A stretch of 64,000 nt of DNA from UBA1189 sp045594245 (GCA_045594245.1 JAZNYG010000066.1:18887-82886); one strand, 5' to 3'; counted from the first letter of the stretch, positions 1-8,684 are shown. The notes: generated by a model not told the origin, from the sequence alone. Made by a program: numbers and translations.

Positions 1-760
1 GACGTTCAAGTTCATCGGCCAAACGCAATAGAGCGGCCAGTTCACATACTTGAGCCAATGATTCCGCATCGGCCTTACCCATAGGGACAGCCATTGTTGC
101 AGCCTCTCCCACGAGCGACACCTTAAGATTGGCCCTGGAATGAAGCTGCACAAAAGAGGCTACATTATTATCAGGCTGCACCACAAAATCGGCACGTTCG
201 GTACGCCCCGAAGCATCGGAAAATATATGGGGAGCTTCCTTCGTCTTCAGTTCAACAAAAGAGCCGTCAGAAGCGGTAAAGCGAAGCGTATGGGCCTGAA
301 TGGCCTTGCCGCGATTGTACACGACGACAGAGCATTCGCCACGTTCGCTCACCTGAGGACGCAAGAAAGTGCGCCCCACATTCTGCTCCACACGATGACG
401 ACTTGCATAATAATGCCCTACATCCTGATACGCCGGATCTTTATCGAGATAGAGCTTGGCAGATACAGCCGCCGCTTTCTCACGCGTATCGGCCAACAGA
501 CTATCTGCATACAACTTGCTTGCATGAGCTTCGTCATACTCAACGCGCAATTGCAGGTCCTGAGCCTGCTTACGGGTTTCAAATGCCTTCGGATAGAGTA
601 GCTTGATACTATCGAGTTGCAACTTGGCCAAGCTATACTGCTTGTTGGCATAATGCTGCTGGGCACGTGTCAAATAGGGCTGTGCCAAACGTTCAACATC
701 TTTGGCACATCCTGACAGGAGAGCAGCGAAAAGAGCTATGAGAATCGGTTTTGTTTTCAT
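1..760 (-). CDS. Lipoprotein of unknown function, cut by the left edge
   Basis: An open frame on the minus strand runs without a stop from an ATG at 760 to the left edge, so at least 253 codons are present and the C-terminus is missing. The N-terminus MKTKPILIALFAALLSGCAK is a lipoprotein signal with lipobox LLSGC. Next comes a helical, Lys/Gln/Glu-rich stretch (about residues 28-80) rich in tandem YxxAK/LQLDSIK-like segments, reminiscent of TPR or coiled-coil helices, followed by a probable beta-rich part. An in-frame ATG at 769 is an alternative start, but GGAAGGA directly precedes 760. No family is recognised. The gene diverges from cca. I infer an inner- or outer-membrane-anchored periplasmic protein. 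Confidence 0.75.
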   Translation of the reverse strand, partial: MKTKPILIALFAALLSGCAKDVERLAQPYLTRAQQHYANKQYSLAKLQLDSIKLLYPKAFETRKQAQDLQLRVEYDEAHASKLYADSLLADTREKAAAVSAKLYLDKDPAYQDVGHYYASRHRVEQNVGRTFLRPQVSERGECSVVVYNRGKAIQAHTLRFTASDGSFVELKTKEAPHIFSDASGRTERADFVVQPDNNVASFVQLHSRANLKVSLVGEAATMAVPMGKADAESLAQVCELAALLRLADELER

Positions 761-904
761 TCCTTCCATTTTTATAATGTAAAAGTACAACTATTCTTGC
801 ATTTATCGCACTGAACAGAGAAAAAAACTAAAGGAATGTACGGAAAAGGGGGAAAAAACAGTTTTTTTTGAGTAACTTCGCAGACATTTATACAGAATCA
901 GTCT

Positions 905-2341
905 ATGAAACATATATCACCCGAAGAGCTGAAAGCCATATTTGACACCAAGCTATTTCACCTCATTGGCGACACGGCCGACGAGTTGGGACTCGAATGC
1001 TATGTCGTGGGCGGCTATGTGCGCGACCTCTACCTGGAGCGCCCCTCCAAGGATATCGACGTCGTAGTAGTGGGCAGCGGCATTGCCATGGCCGAAGCAC
1101 TGCGCAAGCGACTGGGCCGAGGCGCCCACGTGAGCATCTTCCGCAACTTCGGCACCGCACAGCTCAAGTGGCGCGACATGGAGGTAGAGTTCGTAGGGGC
1201 ACGCAAGGAATCCTATACCCACGACTCACGCAAGCCTATCGTGGAGGATGGCACACTGGAGGACGACCAGAACCGCCGCGACTTCACCATCAATGCGCTT
1301 GCCGTATGCCTCAATGCAGAGCGCTTCGGTCAGCTCACCGATCCCTTCGACGGACTACTCGACATGGAGGACCGCCTCATATGCACGCCGCTCGATCCCG
1401 ACGTGACCTTCAGCGACGACCCCCTACGCATGATGCGCTGCATACGCTTCGCCACGCAGCTCAACTTCTACATCGAAGAGGAGACCTTCGAGTCGCTCAC
1501 ACGCAATGCCGATCGCATCAAAATCATCTCCAAGGAGCGCATCATCGACGAACTGAACAAGATTATCGCCTCCCCCACCCCTTCAAAGGGTTTCGTGGAA
1601 CTCGACCGCTGTGGCCTGCTACCCCTCATCTTCCCCGAGCTGGCAGCACTTCAAGGCGTAGAGACAGTGAACGGGCGTGCCCACAAGGACAACTTCTACC
1701 ATACGCTCGAAGTGCTCGACAATATCGCCCGGCACACCGACAACCTATGGCTACGCTGGGCAGCCCTGCTGCACGACATAGGCAAACCACGCACCAAGCG
1801 CTGGGATCCGCGCCTGGGGTGGACATTCCATAATCATAACTTCATCGGTGAAAAGATGATACCCACCATCTTCCGCAACATGAAGCTGCCGATGAACGAG
1901 AAGATGAAGTATGTGCAGAAACTCGTAGGGCTCCACATGCGCCCCATCGTGATTGCCGACGAGGAGGTCACCGACAGCGCCGTGCGCCGACTGCTCTTTG
2001 AAGCGGGCGACGATATCGACGACCTGATGATGCTGTGCGAGGCCGACATCACCTCGAAGAACGCACTGCGCAAGCAGCGTTTCCTCGACAACTTCCGCCT
2101 CGTGCGCGTGAAGCTCAAGGACCTTGAAGAGCGCGACCGCATACGCAACTTCCAGCCGCCTGTCGATGGCGACGAGATCATGCGCACCTTCGGCCTCACC
2201 CCCTGTGCCGAGGTGGGTGCCCTCAAGAGCAGCATCAAGGATGCCATCCTCGACGGCATCATCCCCAACGAGCACGATGCCGCCTATGAGTATATGATGA
2301 AGAAAGCCAAGGAGATGGGGCTGAGCCCAATTGAAAATTAA
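905..2341 (+). CDS. cca: CCA-adding tRNA nucleotidyltransferase with HD domain
   Basis: Adds or repairs the 3' CCA end of tRNAs (class II nucleotidyltransferase/poly(A) polymerase family). The head motif GGYVRD is at residues 36-41, followed by the metal-binding pair D50/D52 in SKDIDVVV. RRDFTINAL lies near residue 130 (flexible-loop and primer motif). The RNA-binding neck and body helices follow, and a C-terminal HD phosphohydrolase-type domain carries LLHDIGKP near residue 290. The length of 478 residues fits the HD-containing Bacteroidetes form. ATG at 905 follows a weak -7-like TAACTTCG at 873-880. Downstream lies a palindromic A/T repeat and then an AlbA_2 gene. I am confident of the family; pure CCA versus poly(A) specificity cannot be decided by eye. 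Confidence 0.95.
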   Translation: MKHISPEELKAIFDTKLFHLIGDTADELGLECYVVGGYVRDLYLERPSKDIDVVVVGSGIAMAEALRKRLGRGAHVSIFRNFGTAQLKWRDMEVEFVGARKESYTHDSRKPIVEDGTLEDDQNRRDFTINALAVCLNAERFGQLTDPFDGLLDMEDRLICTPLDPDVTFSDDPLRMMRCIRFATQLNFYIEEETFESLTRNADRIKIISKERIIDELNKIIASPTPSKGFVELDRCGLLPLIFPELAALQGVETVNGRAHKDNFYHTLEVLDNIARHTDNLWLRWAALLHDIGKPRTKRWDPRLGWTFHNHNFIGEKMIPTIFRNMKLPMNEKMKYVQKLVGLHMRPIVIADEEVTDSAVRRLLFEAGDDIDDLMMLCEADITSKNALRKQRFLDNFRLVRVKLKDLEERDRIRNFQPPVDGDEIMRTFGLTPCAEVGALKSSIKDAILDGIIPNEHDAAYEYMMKKAKEMGLSPIEN

Positions 2342-2457
2342 AAGTTGAAAATTGAAAATTAAGGCGGTTTGTGTTCAAACCGAGTGCATGCTTCCTTCTT
2401 CTTCAATCAGGTCTTTCGTTGTATAACTTTCAATTTTCAATTTTTAATTTTCAATTC
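2331..2457. repeat. Palindromic A/T-rich intergenic element
   Basis: The left arm at 2331-2362 is built from AAAAGTTGAAAATTGAAAAT. The right arm at 2430-2457 is its approximate inverse, TTTTCAATTTTTAATTTTC. About 70 bp separates the arms. The right arm abuts the GTG start of the next gene. The same architecture recurs at 6070-6153 and, inside a coding sequence, at 20416-20521. Confidence 0.7.
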
Positions 2458-2462
2458 GAACC

Positions 2463-3095
2463 GTGCTTCACCGTCTTATCGCCGAGGGCGAACATCAGCA
2501 GCAGGATTTCAAGTACGAAATCTCCGATGCACGCAAGATTGCGCGCACCCTTTCAGCCTTTGCCAATACCGACGGAGGCCGCCTGCTCATTGGAGTGAAA
2601 GACAATGGCAAGATTGCCGGTGTGCGCAGCGATGAAGAAATATATATGGTAGAAGCCGCTGCTACCATGTATTGCACACCTCCCGTGGCGTGCCACATGA
2701 GTGTCCATCGAGAAGAGGGTCACAATGTCGTGATTGCCGAGGTGGAGGCTACGGAGAAGCGCCCCGTGCGTGCCCAGCTCGAAGACGGCAAACTATGTGC
2801 CTTCGTGCGAATTGCCGATGAGAATATCGTGGCATCACCCGTACAGATGGCGTTATGGCGCGAGGCTACCGACGACGCAGGTACGCTACTTCCTTTTAGC
2901 CAGCGCGAGCGATCGCTGCTGCACCTGCTTGCCGATGCTCCCGAACCTCTGAGCCTCAACCGCTTTGCCCGCCTCGGTCGCCTGCCGCGCCATAGAGCCG
3001 TTCAGCTATTGGCACAGTTTATCCGCTTCGGCATCGTGAAGCAGCAGTTCATAAACCACACATTCGTATATGTGGCTACCGAAGAAGGTGAATAA
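2463..3095 (+). CDS. AlbA_2 (Schlafen-like AAA_4) putative DNA-binding protein
   Basis: Residues about 8-125 match the AlbA_2/AAA_4 domain: an acidic start (EGEHQQQDFKYEI), then KIARTLSAFANTDGGRLLIG and VKDNGKIAGV, the family hallmark. The C-terminal 60 residues look like a winged helix. The role in Bacteroidales is unknown; relatives are called transcriptional regulators or nucleic-acid-binding proteins. The start is GTG at 2463. An in-frame stop at 2445-2447, inside the repeat arm, rules out a longer N-terminus, and the conserved part begins at once. Only 15 bp separate its stop from the end of convergent lpxB, with no clear terminator. The family call is good and the function is unassigned. 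Confidence 0.8.
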   Translation: MLHRLIAEGEHQQQDFKYEISDARKIARTLSAFANTDGGRLLIGVKDNGKIAGVRSDEEIYMVEAAATMYCTPPVACHMSVHREEGHNVVIAEVEATEKRPVRAQLEDGKLCAFVRIADENIVASPVQMALWREATDDAGTLLPFSQRERSLLHLLADAPEPLSLNRFARLGRLPRHRAVQLLAQFIRFGIVKQQFINHTFVYVATEEGE

Positions 3096-3110
3096 GCGTC
3101 GTAATTGTCT

Positions 3111-4301
3111 TTATTTACCCTGCCGCAGCAGCTCCACCATCTTGTCGGCCGCATGCTCCGATGCACCAGGCTCGCCCAAAGGAGCGATTACCATCTTGTC
3201 ATACTCGGAGAACATGCGATTGCGGTAGAAATCATCGAGGAGCAGTTGGTTAAGCTCTTCCGCCAGTTCGCGCTCACGCATCTCATCGGCTACGAGTTCG
3301 TGCACCAGGGGGAAATCGGCCACAAGGTTGACAAGCGAGATGTATTTCACTTTGAGCACCAAGCTCCGCAGCCACGATACCACCTTACCACACATGATAT
3401 AGTAGCATACCACTTGTGGCACACGGAAGAGCGCCGTTTCCAGCGTAGCTGTACCCGAAGTTACCATAGCAGCATAGGAGTGGCTAAGCAGGGCATAGGT
3501 CTCACCATAGACGACAGTGACACCTCGTGTAGCCTCCGACTTTGCAAAGACCTCTCCGTACATCGCCTTGTCTATGCCCGGCGCACCGGCTATCACCCAC
3601 TGGAATCCCTTGATTCTCTCTCGGCGGTATACCTTGCCAGGCATAAAGTGCTTGGTGGAACTAAGCATGATGGGGAGGTTGTCCTTGATCTCCTGCTTGC
3701 GGCTTCCGGCGAGCAGTGCCACGATGGGCAGCTCGGGATTGAGGCCATGGCGTGCGCAGAACTCCTCGCGCGTCTCCGTGTATTGTGCCTTGAAGTCGGC
3801 TACGGCATCCACGCAGGGATTGCCCACGTAATGGATGGGATAATTGTGACCAGCATAGAAGGGCACCTCGAAGGGCAAGATAGAGAACATCTCGTCTACA
3901 TAGCGGCGTATGTCTTTGATGCGGTACTCCTTCCAAGCCCATATCTTGGGCGATATGTAGTAGTACACGGGTATCTGCGTGTGGGTCTTCACATACTTGG
4001 CGATGGAAAGGTTGAAGCCGGGATAGTCGACCAGTATCACCACATCGGGCGCCCATGCCACGATGTCTTCCTTGCACCGGCGCATATTGCGCAGTATGGT
4101 ACGGGCGTGAAGCACCACCTGCACAAATCCCATATAGGCCAGCTCACGGTAATGCTTTACCAGTGTGCCGCCAACAGCCTTCATGAGGTCTCCGCCGAAG
4201 AAGCGGAACTCTGCCTCGGGATCTTTGGCTTTGAGCGAACGCATCAGGTTCGATGCGTGGAGGTCGCCCGAGGCCTCGCCTGCGATAATGTAGTACTTCA
4301 T
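3111..4301 (-). CDS. lpxB: Lipid-A-disaccharide synthase
   Basis: A GT19 glycosyltransferase that condenses UDP-2,3-diacylglucosamine with lipid X to form the lipid A disaccharide at the inner membrane. The N-terminal GEASGD (residues 8-13), the central YYISPKIWAWK and the C-terminal donor-site region with VTSGTATLETALFRVPQV are typical. At 396 residues it is close to the usual 380-390. It follows surE on the same strand with a 57-bp spacer that holds a 10-bp tandem repeat. I infer a surE-lpxB transcript. The start ATG at 4301 begins directly with the conserved MKYYIIAGEASGD. Confidence 0.97.
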   Translation of the reverse strand: MKYYIIAGEASGDLHASNLMRSLKAKDPEAEFRFFGGDLMKAVGGTLVKHYRELAYMGFVQVVLHARTILRNMRRCKEDIVAWAPDVVILVDYPGFNLSIAKYVKTHTQIPVYYYISPKIWAWKEYRIKDIRRYVDEMFSILPFEVPFYAGHNYPIHYVGNPCVDAVADFKAQYTETREEFCARHGLNPELPIVALLAGSRKQEIKDNLPIMLSSTKHFMPGKVYRRERIKGFQWVIAGAPGIDKAMYGEVFAKSEATRGVTVVYGETYALLSHSYAAMVTSGTATLETALFRVPQVVCYYIMCGKVVSWLRSLVLKVKYISLVNLVADFPLVHELVADEMRERELAEELNQLLLDDFYRNRMFSEYDKMVIAPLGEPGASEHAADKMVELLRQGK

Positions 4302-4311
4302 TGTTGTTGCT

Positions 4312-4350
4312 TGATTTCTTAGGACTATCCAGGATTATCCAGGAGCTCCT
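4312..4350 (-). repeat. 10-bp tandem repeat between surE and lpxB
   Basis: On the minus (sense) strand the spacer reads as consecutive 10-mers of the type TCCTGGATAA, TCCTGGATAG and TCCTAAG. It is related to the repeat at 48075-48134, which also lies between two co-directional genes and in the sense orientation. Confidence 0.6.
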
Positions 4351-4358
4351 AGGCTATT

Positions 4359-5135
4359 TTACAAATTCAAATCCCAGTCGTTTATCATCTCCTCCATCAT
4401 ACGGTAGTCGGTCATATCGATTTGTATGGGAGTCACAGCCACGTACCCCTCAGTGAGGTTGGGGCGGTCGGCATCATGCGGATGGTCGTCGCGCAAGCAG
4501 AAGCTACCCACCAGCCAGAAGTAGTTGCCGCCACGCGGATGCGGATGTTCTTCCCACTCCTGCGTCCACTCTCCCTTGGCCATGCGGCACACCTTCACCC
4601 CTTCGTAGATGGGCGTAGCGGGGAAGTTCACATTGAGACAGGTGCCATTGGGCAATCCACGTTCAAGCATCTGCTCTACAATCTTCACGATGTAGGGAGC
4701 GCAAGGCTCAAAGTCTGCTTCAGGTGAATGGTTATCGAGCGAGAAACCTACCGAAGGGATACCCTTCATGCACCCCTCGATGACGATACCCATAGTACCC
4801 GAGTAGTGCACGTTGACACCCGAGTTGTCGCCATGGTTGATGCCACCGATAATCATGTCGGGCTGGCGGTCGGCAAACTCGTGCAGCGCCATCTTGATGC
4901 AGTCGACAGGCGTGCCCGAGCAGCGGTAGATGGTGATGCCTTCACGCTCGCTCACCAGATTGTAGTACACGGGCTGCGTAGAGGTGATGGCACACCCCAT
5001 TCCTGAGCGCCCTCCATCGGGAGCCATCACGAGCACATCGGCCATCGGAGCCAGCAACTCAGCCAGGAAGTTGATGCCACGCGCCTTATAGCCATCATCA
5101 TTAGATATCAATATCAAAGGTCTTTCGCTGTTCAT
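4359..5135 (-). CDS. surE: 5'/3'-nucleotidase SurE
   Basis: A metal-dependent nucleoside monophosphatase linked to stationary-phase survival. The N-terminal motif LISNDDGYKARGI (residues 9-21) supplies the metal-binding DD pair, and APDGGRSGMG and GINHGDNSGVNVHYSGT are the other conserved family blocks. The length, 258 residues, is normal. The gene is transcribed away from parA with a ~175-bp divergent intergenic region, and lpxB follows on the same strand. ATG at 5135 gives the standard short N-terminus before the first beta strand. Confidence 0.97.
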   Translation of the reverse strand: MNSERPLILISNDDGYKARGINFLAELLAPMADVLVMAPDGGRSGMGCAITSTQPVYYNLVSEREGITIYRCSGTPVDCIKMALHEFADRQPDMIIGGINHGDNSGVNVHYSGTMGIVIEGCMKGIPSVGFSLDNHSPEADFEPCAPYIVKIVEQMLERGLPNGTCLNVNFPATPIYEGVKVCRMAKGEWTQEWEEHPHPRGGNYFWLVGSFCLRDDHPHDADRPNLTEGYVAVTPIQIDMTDYRMMEEMINDWDLNL

Positions 5136-5311
5136 ACCATAATAATATTATATTATCATCGCGAAATTAGCACAAAACCGCCGAAGCGCCAAAAGTTATT
5201 AACAAAATTGGGGAGTTATCCACATTTTTAGAAAGTTTAGGACCTTTTTTAGCAAAGTTACACAGATATTTGTTTATTTCGCGGTCGAAAACAAAAAGCA
5301 AGTATTAGAAA

Positions 5312-6076
5312 ATGGGAAAGATTATCGCATTGGCCAACCAGAAAGGAGGAGTGGGCAAGACTACCACAGCCATTAACCTCGCCGCATCGTTGGCTACGCT
5401 GGAGAAGAAAGTACTGCTCATCGATGCCGACCCTCAGGCCAACGCCTCATCGGGCCTCGGCGTAGACATCCACAATGTGGATTGTTCTATCTATGAATGC
5501 CTTATTGATGGCCGCGACCCTCGCGAAGCCATCTACACTACAGACATCGAAGGACTTGAAGTGATAGCCTCGCACATCGACCTCGTAGGGGCCGAGATTG
5601 AGATGCTCAACCTCGAACAGCGCGAGACCGTACTCAAGCGCATGCTCGAGCCCTTCGAAGAGGAATACGACTACATCCTCATCGACTGCTCGCCCTCGCT
5701 GGGCCTCATCACGGTGAATGCCCTCACGGCGGCCCACTCGGTGATAATACCCGTACAATGCGAGTACTTCGCCTTGGAGGGTATCAGCAAGCTACTCAAT
5801 ACCATCAAGATTATCAAGTCGAAGCTCAACCCCGGCCTCAACATTGAAGGCTTCCTGCTCACGATGTACGACTCACGTCTTCGCCTGAGCAACCAAGTGC
5901 TCGACGAGGTACGCCGCCACTTCCAGGAGCTGGTGTTCGACACCGTCATCCAGCGCAACGTACGCCTCAGCGAAGCCCCCAGCCACGGCATCCCTGCTAT
6001 CCTCTACGATGCCGAGTCGAAAGGTGCACAGAACTACTTGACTTTGGCACAGGAAATCATAAAGAAGAATGGATAA
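5312..6076 (+). CDS. parA: Chromosome-partitioning ATPase ParA/Soj
   Basis: A deviant-Walker ATPase that moves ParB-parS complexes on the nucleoid. The Walker A motif KGGVGKTT is at residues 11-18 with the signature lysine, LIDADPQAN follows near residue 37, and DYILIDCSPSLG is the Walker B region. At 254 residues it is the small chromosomal ParA, with no N-terminal HTH. It forms an operon with parB (83-bp gap carrying a palindromic repeat) and the DUF5683 gene. ATG at 5312 begins the conserved MGKIIALANQKGGVGKTT. Confidence 0.97.
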   Translation: MGKIIALANQKGGVGKTTTAINLAASLATLEKKVLLIDADPQANASSGLGVDIHNVDCSIYECLIDGRDPREAIYTTDIEGLEVIASHIDLVGAEIEMLNLEQRETVLKRMLEPFEEEYDYILIDCSPSLGLITVNALTAAHSVIIPVQCEYFALEGISKLLNTIKIIKSKLNPGLNIEGFLLTMYDSRLRLSNQVLDEVRRHFQELVFDTVIQRNVRLSEAPSHGIPAILYDAESKGAQNYLTLAQEIIKKNG

Positions 6077-6153
6077 TGGAGAATTGAGAATGAATAATTA
6101 GCAGCGCACTGCCGGCTCCTGATTTTCAATTCTCAATTTTCAATTTTCAATTA
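6070..6153. repeat. Palindromic A/T-rich element between parA and parB
   Basis: The left arm AATGGAGAATTGAGAATG overlaps the parA stop. The right arm is ATTTTCAATTCTCAATTTTC repeated to 6153. It is the same kind of element as 2331-2457, here inside a core operon. Confidence 0.6.
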
Positions 6154-6159
6154 TACAAT

Positions 6160-7029
6160 ATGGCAACCAAGAAATACCCCTCATTAGGCCGCGGCCTCGA
6201 CGCCCTCATCTCCACCGATACGGTGAAGACCGAAGGTTCATCATCCATCAGCGAGATAGCCATCAGCCAAATCAAGGCAAACCCCAACCAGCCGCGCCGC
6301 GAGTTTGACCCCGAGGCACTGCAGGAACTTGCCGACTCCATCAAGGAGATAGGCATCATACAGCCCATCACCCTGCGCAAGATGGACGACGGCACCTACC
6401 AGATTATCGCCGGCGAGCGCCGCTTCCGCGCATCGCAGCTCGCCGGACTCACCACCGTGCCCGCCTACATACGCACTGCCGATGACGAAAACGTGATGGA
6501 GATGGCGCTCATCGAGAACATACAGCGCGAAGACCTCAACTCCATGGAGATAGCCCTCGCCTACCAACACCTGCTCGAGGAGTACAGCCTCACCCAGGAA
6601 AAACTGAGCGAACGCGTAGGAAAGAAACGCACCACCATCGCCAACTACCTGCGCCTGCTCAAGCTCCCCGCACAGATACAGGTGGCACTCAAGAACCGCG
6701 AGCTCGACATGGGTCACGCCCGTGCACTCCTCGCCCTCGACAACCCCATAGAGCAGATACGCCTCTTCGAGGAGATACAGACCTTCGGCTACTCCGTACG
6801 CAAAGTGGAGGAGCTCATCAAGAAGAAAAAAGAGAAAACAGCCGCCAAGAAAGACGAGAAGAAAACCGCCAGCGACTACGACATACTGAAGAAACACCTG
6901 GCCAACTTCTTCCAAACCGACGTGCAGCTCACCTGCAACGCCAAGGGAAAAGGCAAGATTGCCATCAGCTTCAAGAACGAAGAAGAACTGGAACGTATCA
7001 TCGGCATGTTGGACAAACTGAAAGCATAA
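6160..7029 (+). CDS. parB: Chromosome-partitioning protein ParB/Spo0J
   Basis: A CTPase clamp that loads at parS sites. The N-terminal ParB/Srx domain (residues about 35-125) contains NQPRREF, the CTP-binding GERRFRAS and ALIENIQREDLN. A central HTH (LTQEKLSERVGKKRTTIANY) follows, then a Lys/Glu-rich linker (about 215-235) and a C-terminal dimerisation segment. The length of 289 residues is normal. The stop TAA overlaps the ATG of the next gene by one base, which suggests translational coupling. No canonical parS (TGTTNCACGTGAAACA) was seen in this window. Confidence 0.96.
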   Translation: MATKKYPSLGRGLDALISTDTVKTEGSSSISEIAISQIKANPNQPRREFDPEALQELADSIKEIGIIQPITLRKMDDGTYQIIAGERRFRASQLAGLTTVPAYIRTADDENVMEMALIENIQREDLNSMEIALAYQHLLEEYSLTQEKLSERVGKKRTTIANYLRLLKLPAQIQVALKNRELDMGHARALLALDNPIEQIRLFEEIQTFGYSVRKVEELIKKKKEKTAAKKDEKKTASDYDILKKHLANFFQTDVQLTCNAKGKGKIAISFKNEEELERIIGMLDKLKA

Positions 7030-7913
7030 TGACCTTCTACTACAAAAGAGCCATACAGACCCTCTTCCTCCTTGTGATGCTATGCCTACCCACAACGCTG
7101 GCAGCACAAGCTGATGGCCTTGTGACCGATACCGTCGGCCACACCTTGAAGACAAGCGGCCAGCTCCCGATGAAACCTCAACGCGACAGCCGGCTAGTCC
7201 TAGGCGACACCCTACCCTCACTCACTCCGCGTGAAGCACGGGCCATCACGCTCAGCGACTCGCTCCACCGCGCCGCGAAGACCGAGTTGGGTATACTCGA
7301 TCCATCAGAGACATCTGAACTCTCCGAGAACGCAAGCTCAGAATCCACCGACACCACGAAAGCTGCAAAAGCCCCCTCCCGCCACGAGCTACGCAAGCAG
7401 AAGATAACCACCTTCACCCCCGACCCCGGCAAAGCCACATGGGCCGGCATCGTGTTCCCTGGAGGCGGACAGATATACAACCACAAATACTGGAAGCTAC
7501 CCATCGTCTACGGAGGCTTCCTCGGCTGCGCCTACGCCCTCAACTGGAACAACCAGATGTACAGCGACTACTCGCAGGCCTACCTCGACATCATGGACGA
7601 CGACCCCGGCACCGCCAGCTACGAGGACTTCCTCCCACCCCGCTACAACGTGGAGGCCAACCGCGACTACCTGGAGCGCGTGTTCAAGAACCGCAAGGAC
7701 AACTACCGCCGCCAGCGCGACCTCAGCATCTTCTGCTTCATCGGCGTATACCTCATCTCCGTCATCGATGCCTATGTCGATGCCGAGCTATCCAACTTCG
7801 ACATTTCCGAAGACCTCAGCGTGCAGGTGCGCCCCAGCATCATCGACCATCAGCGCCACGCCACGCCCCGCAACGCCCAGTCCTACGGACTCCAGTGCAG
7901 CTTCAGTTTCTAA
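7029..7913 (+). CDS. DUF5683 domain protein
   Basis: A 294-residue protein with an N-terminal signal peptide (hydrophobic residues 8-27 ending AAQA) and a variable, acidic, Ser/Thr-rich linker to about residue 125. A DUF5683 domain follows: KATWAGIVFPGGGQIYNHKY, a hydrophobic helix near YGGFLGCAYALNW, and IFCFIGVYLISVIDAYVDAEL. The family is typical of Bacteroidetes and sits between parB and mltD in many genomes; its function is unknown. It is translationally coupled to parB (1-bp overlap). In this window mltD does not follow directly but lies 6.7 kb downstream. Confidence 0.85.
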   Translation: MTFYYKRAIQTLFLLVMLCLPTTLAAQADGLVTDTVGHTLKTSGQLPMKPQRDSRLVLGDTLPSLTPREARAITLSDSLHRAAKTELGILDPSETSELSENASSESTDTTKAAKAPSRHELRKQKITTFTPDPGKATWAGIVFPGGGQIYNHKYWKLPIVYGGFLGCAYALNWNNQMYSDYSQAYLDIMDDDPGTASYEDFLPPRYNVEANRDYLERVFKNRKDNYRRQRDLSIFCFIGVYLISVIDAYVDAELSNFDISEDLSVQVRPSIIDHQRHATPRNAQSYGLQCSFSF

Positions 7914-8104
7914 GCCTGGAGCGTATTTATACAAAAACTGCCATCCTAATAATAGGAAGCCTGCCTGCCAACCCGAGAATGCTTGCGCTTCGGGCCAAGT
8001 TTCTCGCGCCATAAAATGGGAGGTTTAAGTTCTTTTTCTGATTACTCCGTAAAGTTTCGAAATACTTGTCCGAAAATCAAATTCCAAGCATAGAAAAACT
8101 TGCG
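7914..8104. other. Spacer after DUF5683, no gene seen
   Basis: No start/stop pair with plausible coding features is visible. A small hairpin, CCCGAGAA...TTCGGG, lies near 7973-8000. The stretch leads into the 22-bp repeat array. Confidence 0.5.
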
Positions 8105-8204
8105 TAACCGTGGATATTTAATGAAATATCCGCGGATACGTAATGAAATATCCATGGATACGTAAGTAAATATCCGTGGATACGTGATAAAATATCCATG
8201 GATA
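8105..8204. repeat. Five 22-bp-spaced palindromic dyads
   Basis: The self-complementary 12-mers TATCCGCGGATA (8127), TATCCATGGATA (8149), TATCCGTGGATA (8171) and TATCCATGGATA (8193), preceded by the degenerate TAACCGTGGATA (8105), start exactly 22 bp apart. The 10-bp spacers are similar (CGTAATGAAA-like). Two helical turns of spacing put every dyad on one DNA face, as for an operator or iteron array. Confidence 0.8.
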
Positions 8205-8301
8205 TTTGAGTTTATCTACTGTACTATCGGGAAAAATCTATTTGTCCGTTACTATTTTTATGAACTGCCAAATATCTTTTCTTCTAAGAAAAAAAACGCT
8301 G

Positions 8302-8335
8302 TTGCTTGTTTGTTGGCGATTAATGTGTATCTTTG
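8302..8335 (+). promoter_or_regulatory. Bacteroidales promoter for the RNA candidate
   Basis: The -7 element TATCTTTG at 8328-8335 fits TAnnTTTG. TTG-containing -33 candidates (GTTGCTTG) lie around 8302-8308, 19 bp upstream. Confidence 0.65.
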
Positions 8336-8340
8336 CGGTA

Positions 8341-8594
8341 AATACAACAAAAAGTATAACACATTAAATGATTTGCCTATGGAGCATTAGCGTATAGCTG
8401 ATACGCACATTTTAGACATATTGGGAAAGCGTTTAGCTTTGATCTTGTCTTTGAAACTTCGACACTTTCAAATTCCATCAAGAGTAAAGCGATGACGCTC
8501 ACGCCATCAGGCGTGGGCTTTACTCGTTTATTTGATGGATAGGTAGTCGAAGACCTCAAAGACAGATACACAGAGTTTTGTCCGCGCTTTTTTT
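8341..8594 (+). ncRNA. Structured noncoding RNA candidate
   Basis: Downstream of a good promoter there is no plausible ORF but an extended rod of nested complementary arms: 8447-8453/8557-8563, 8457-8463/8546-8552, 8475-8481/8532-8538, GAGTAAAGC 8482-8490 with GCTTTACTC 8517-8525, and CACGCC 8500-8505 with GGCGTG 8510-8515 closing an ATCA loop. A separate 5' hairpin, GCGTAT...ATACGC, is at 8390-8406. A T-run at 8588-8594 may mark the 3' end. The rod with internal bulges is 6S-like in outline, but I cannot assign an Rfam family. Sequences of this type feel familiar from other Bacteroidales genomes; a covariance-model search would settle it. Confidence 0.6.
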
Positions 8595-8620
8595 GTGCGT
8601 TGATATAATATCTTGTATGA

Positions 8621-8655
8621 TTTGTTGGAGGACAGAGATAGATAGTGTATATTTG
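8621..8655 (+). promoter_or_regulatory. Promoter of the 8685 lipoprotein gene
   Basis: The -7 element TATATTTG is at 8648-8655 and the -33 TTGG at 8625-8628, 19 bp apart. The ATG follows 29 bp after the -7. Confidence 0.65.
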
Positions 8656-8684
8656 CACAATTTTTAATAATAAAAGAAGTTTTT

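Noticed and set aside
3105..4322. 405-codon plus-strand open frame
   Set aside because: It is the antisense shadow of lpxB, whose protein matches the family from end to end.
8105..8204. Possible CRISPR array
   Set aside because: Repeats are 12-bp palindromes with 10-bp near-identical spacers and no cas genes; the geometry is wrong for CRISPR.
8184..8390. 68-codon ORF across the dyad array and RNA promoter
   Set aside because: It crosses the repeat array and a promoter and has no protein-like features.
5136..8684. parS site near parAB
   Set aside because: No sequence close to TGTTNCACGTGAAACA was found; the 22-bp dyads do not resemble parS.
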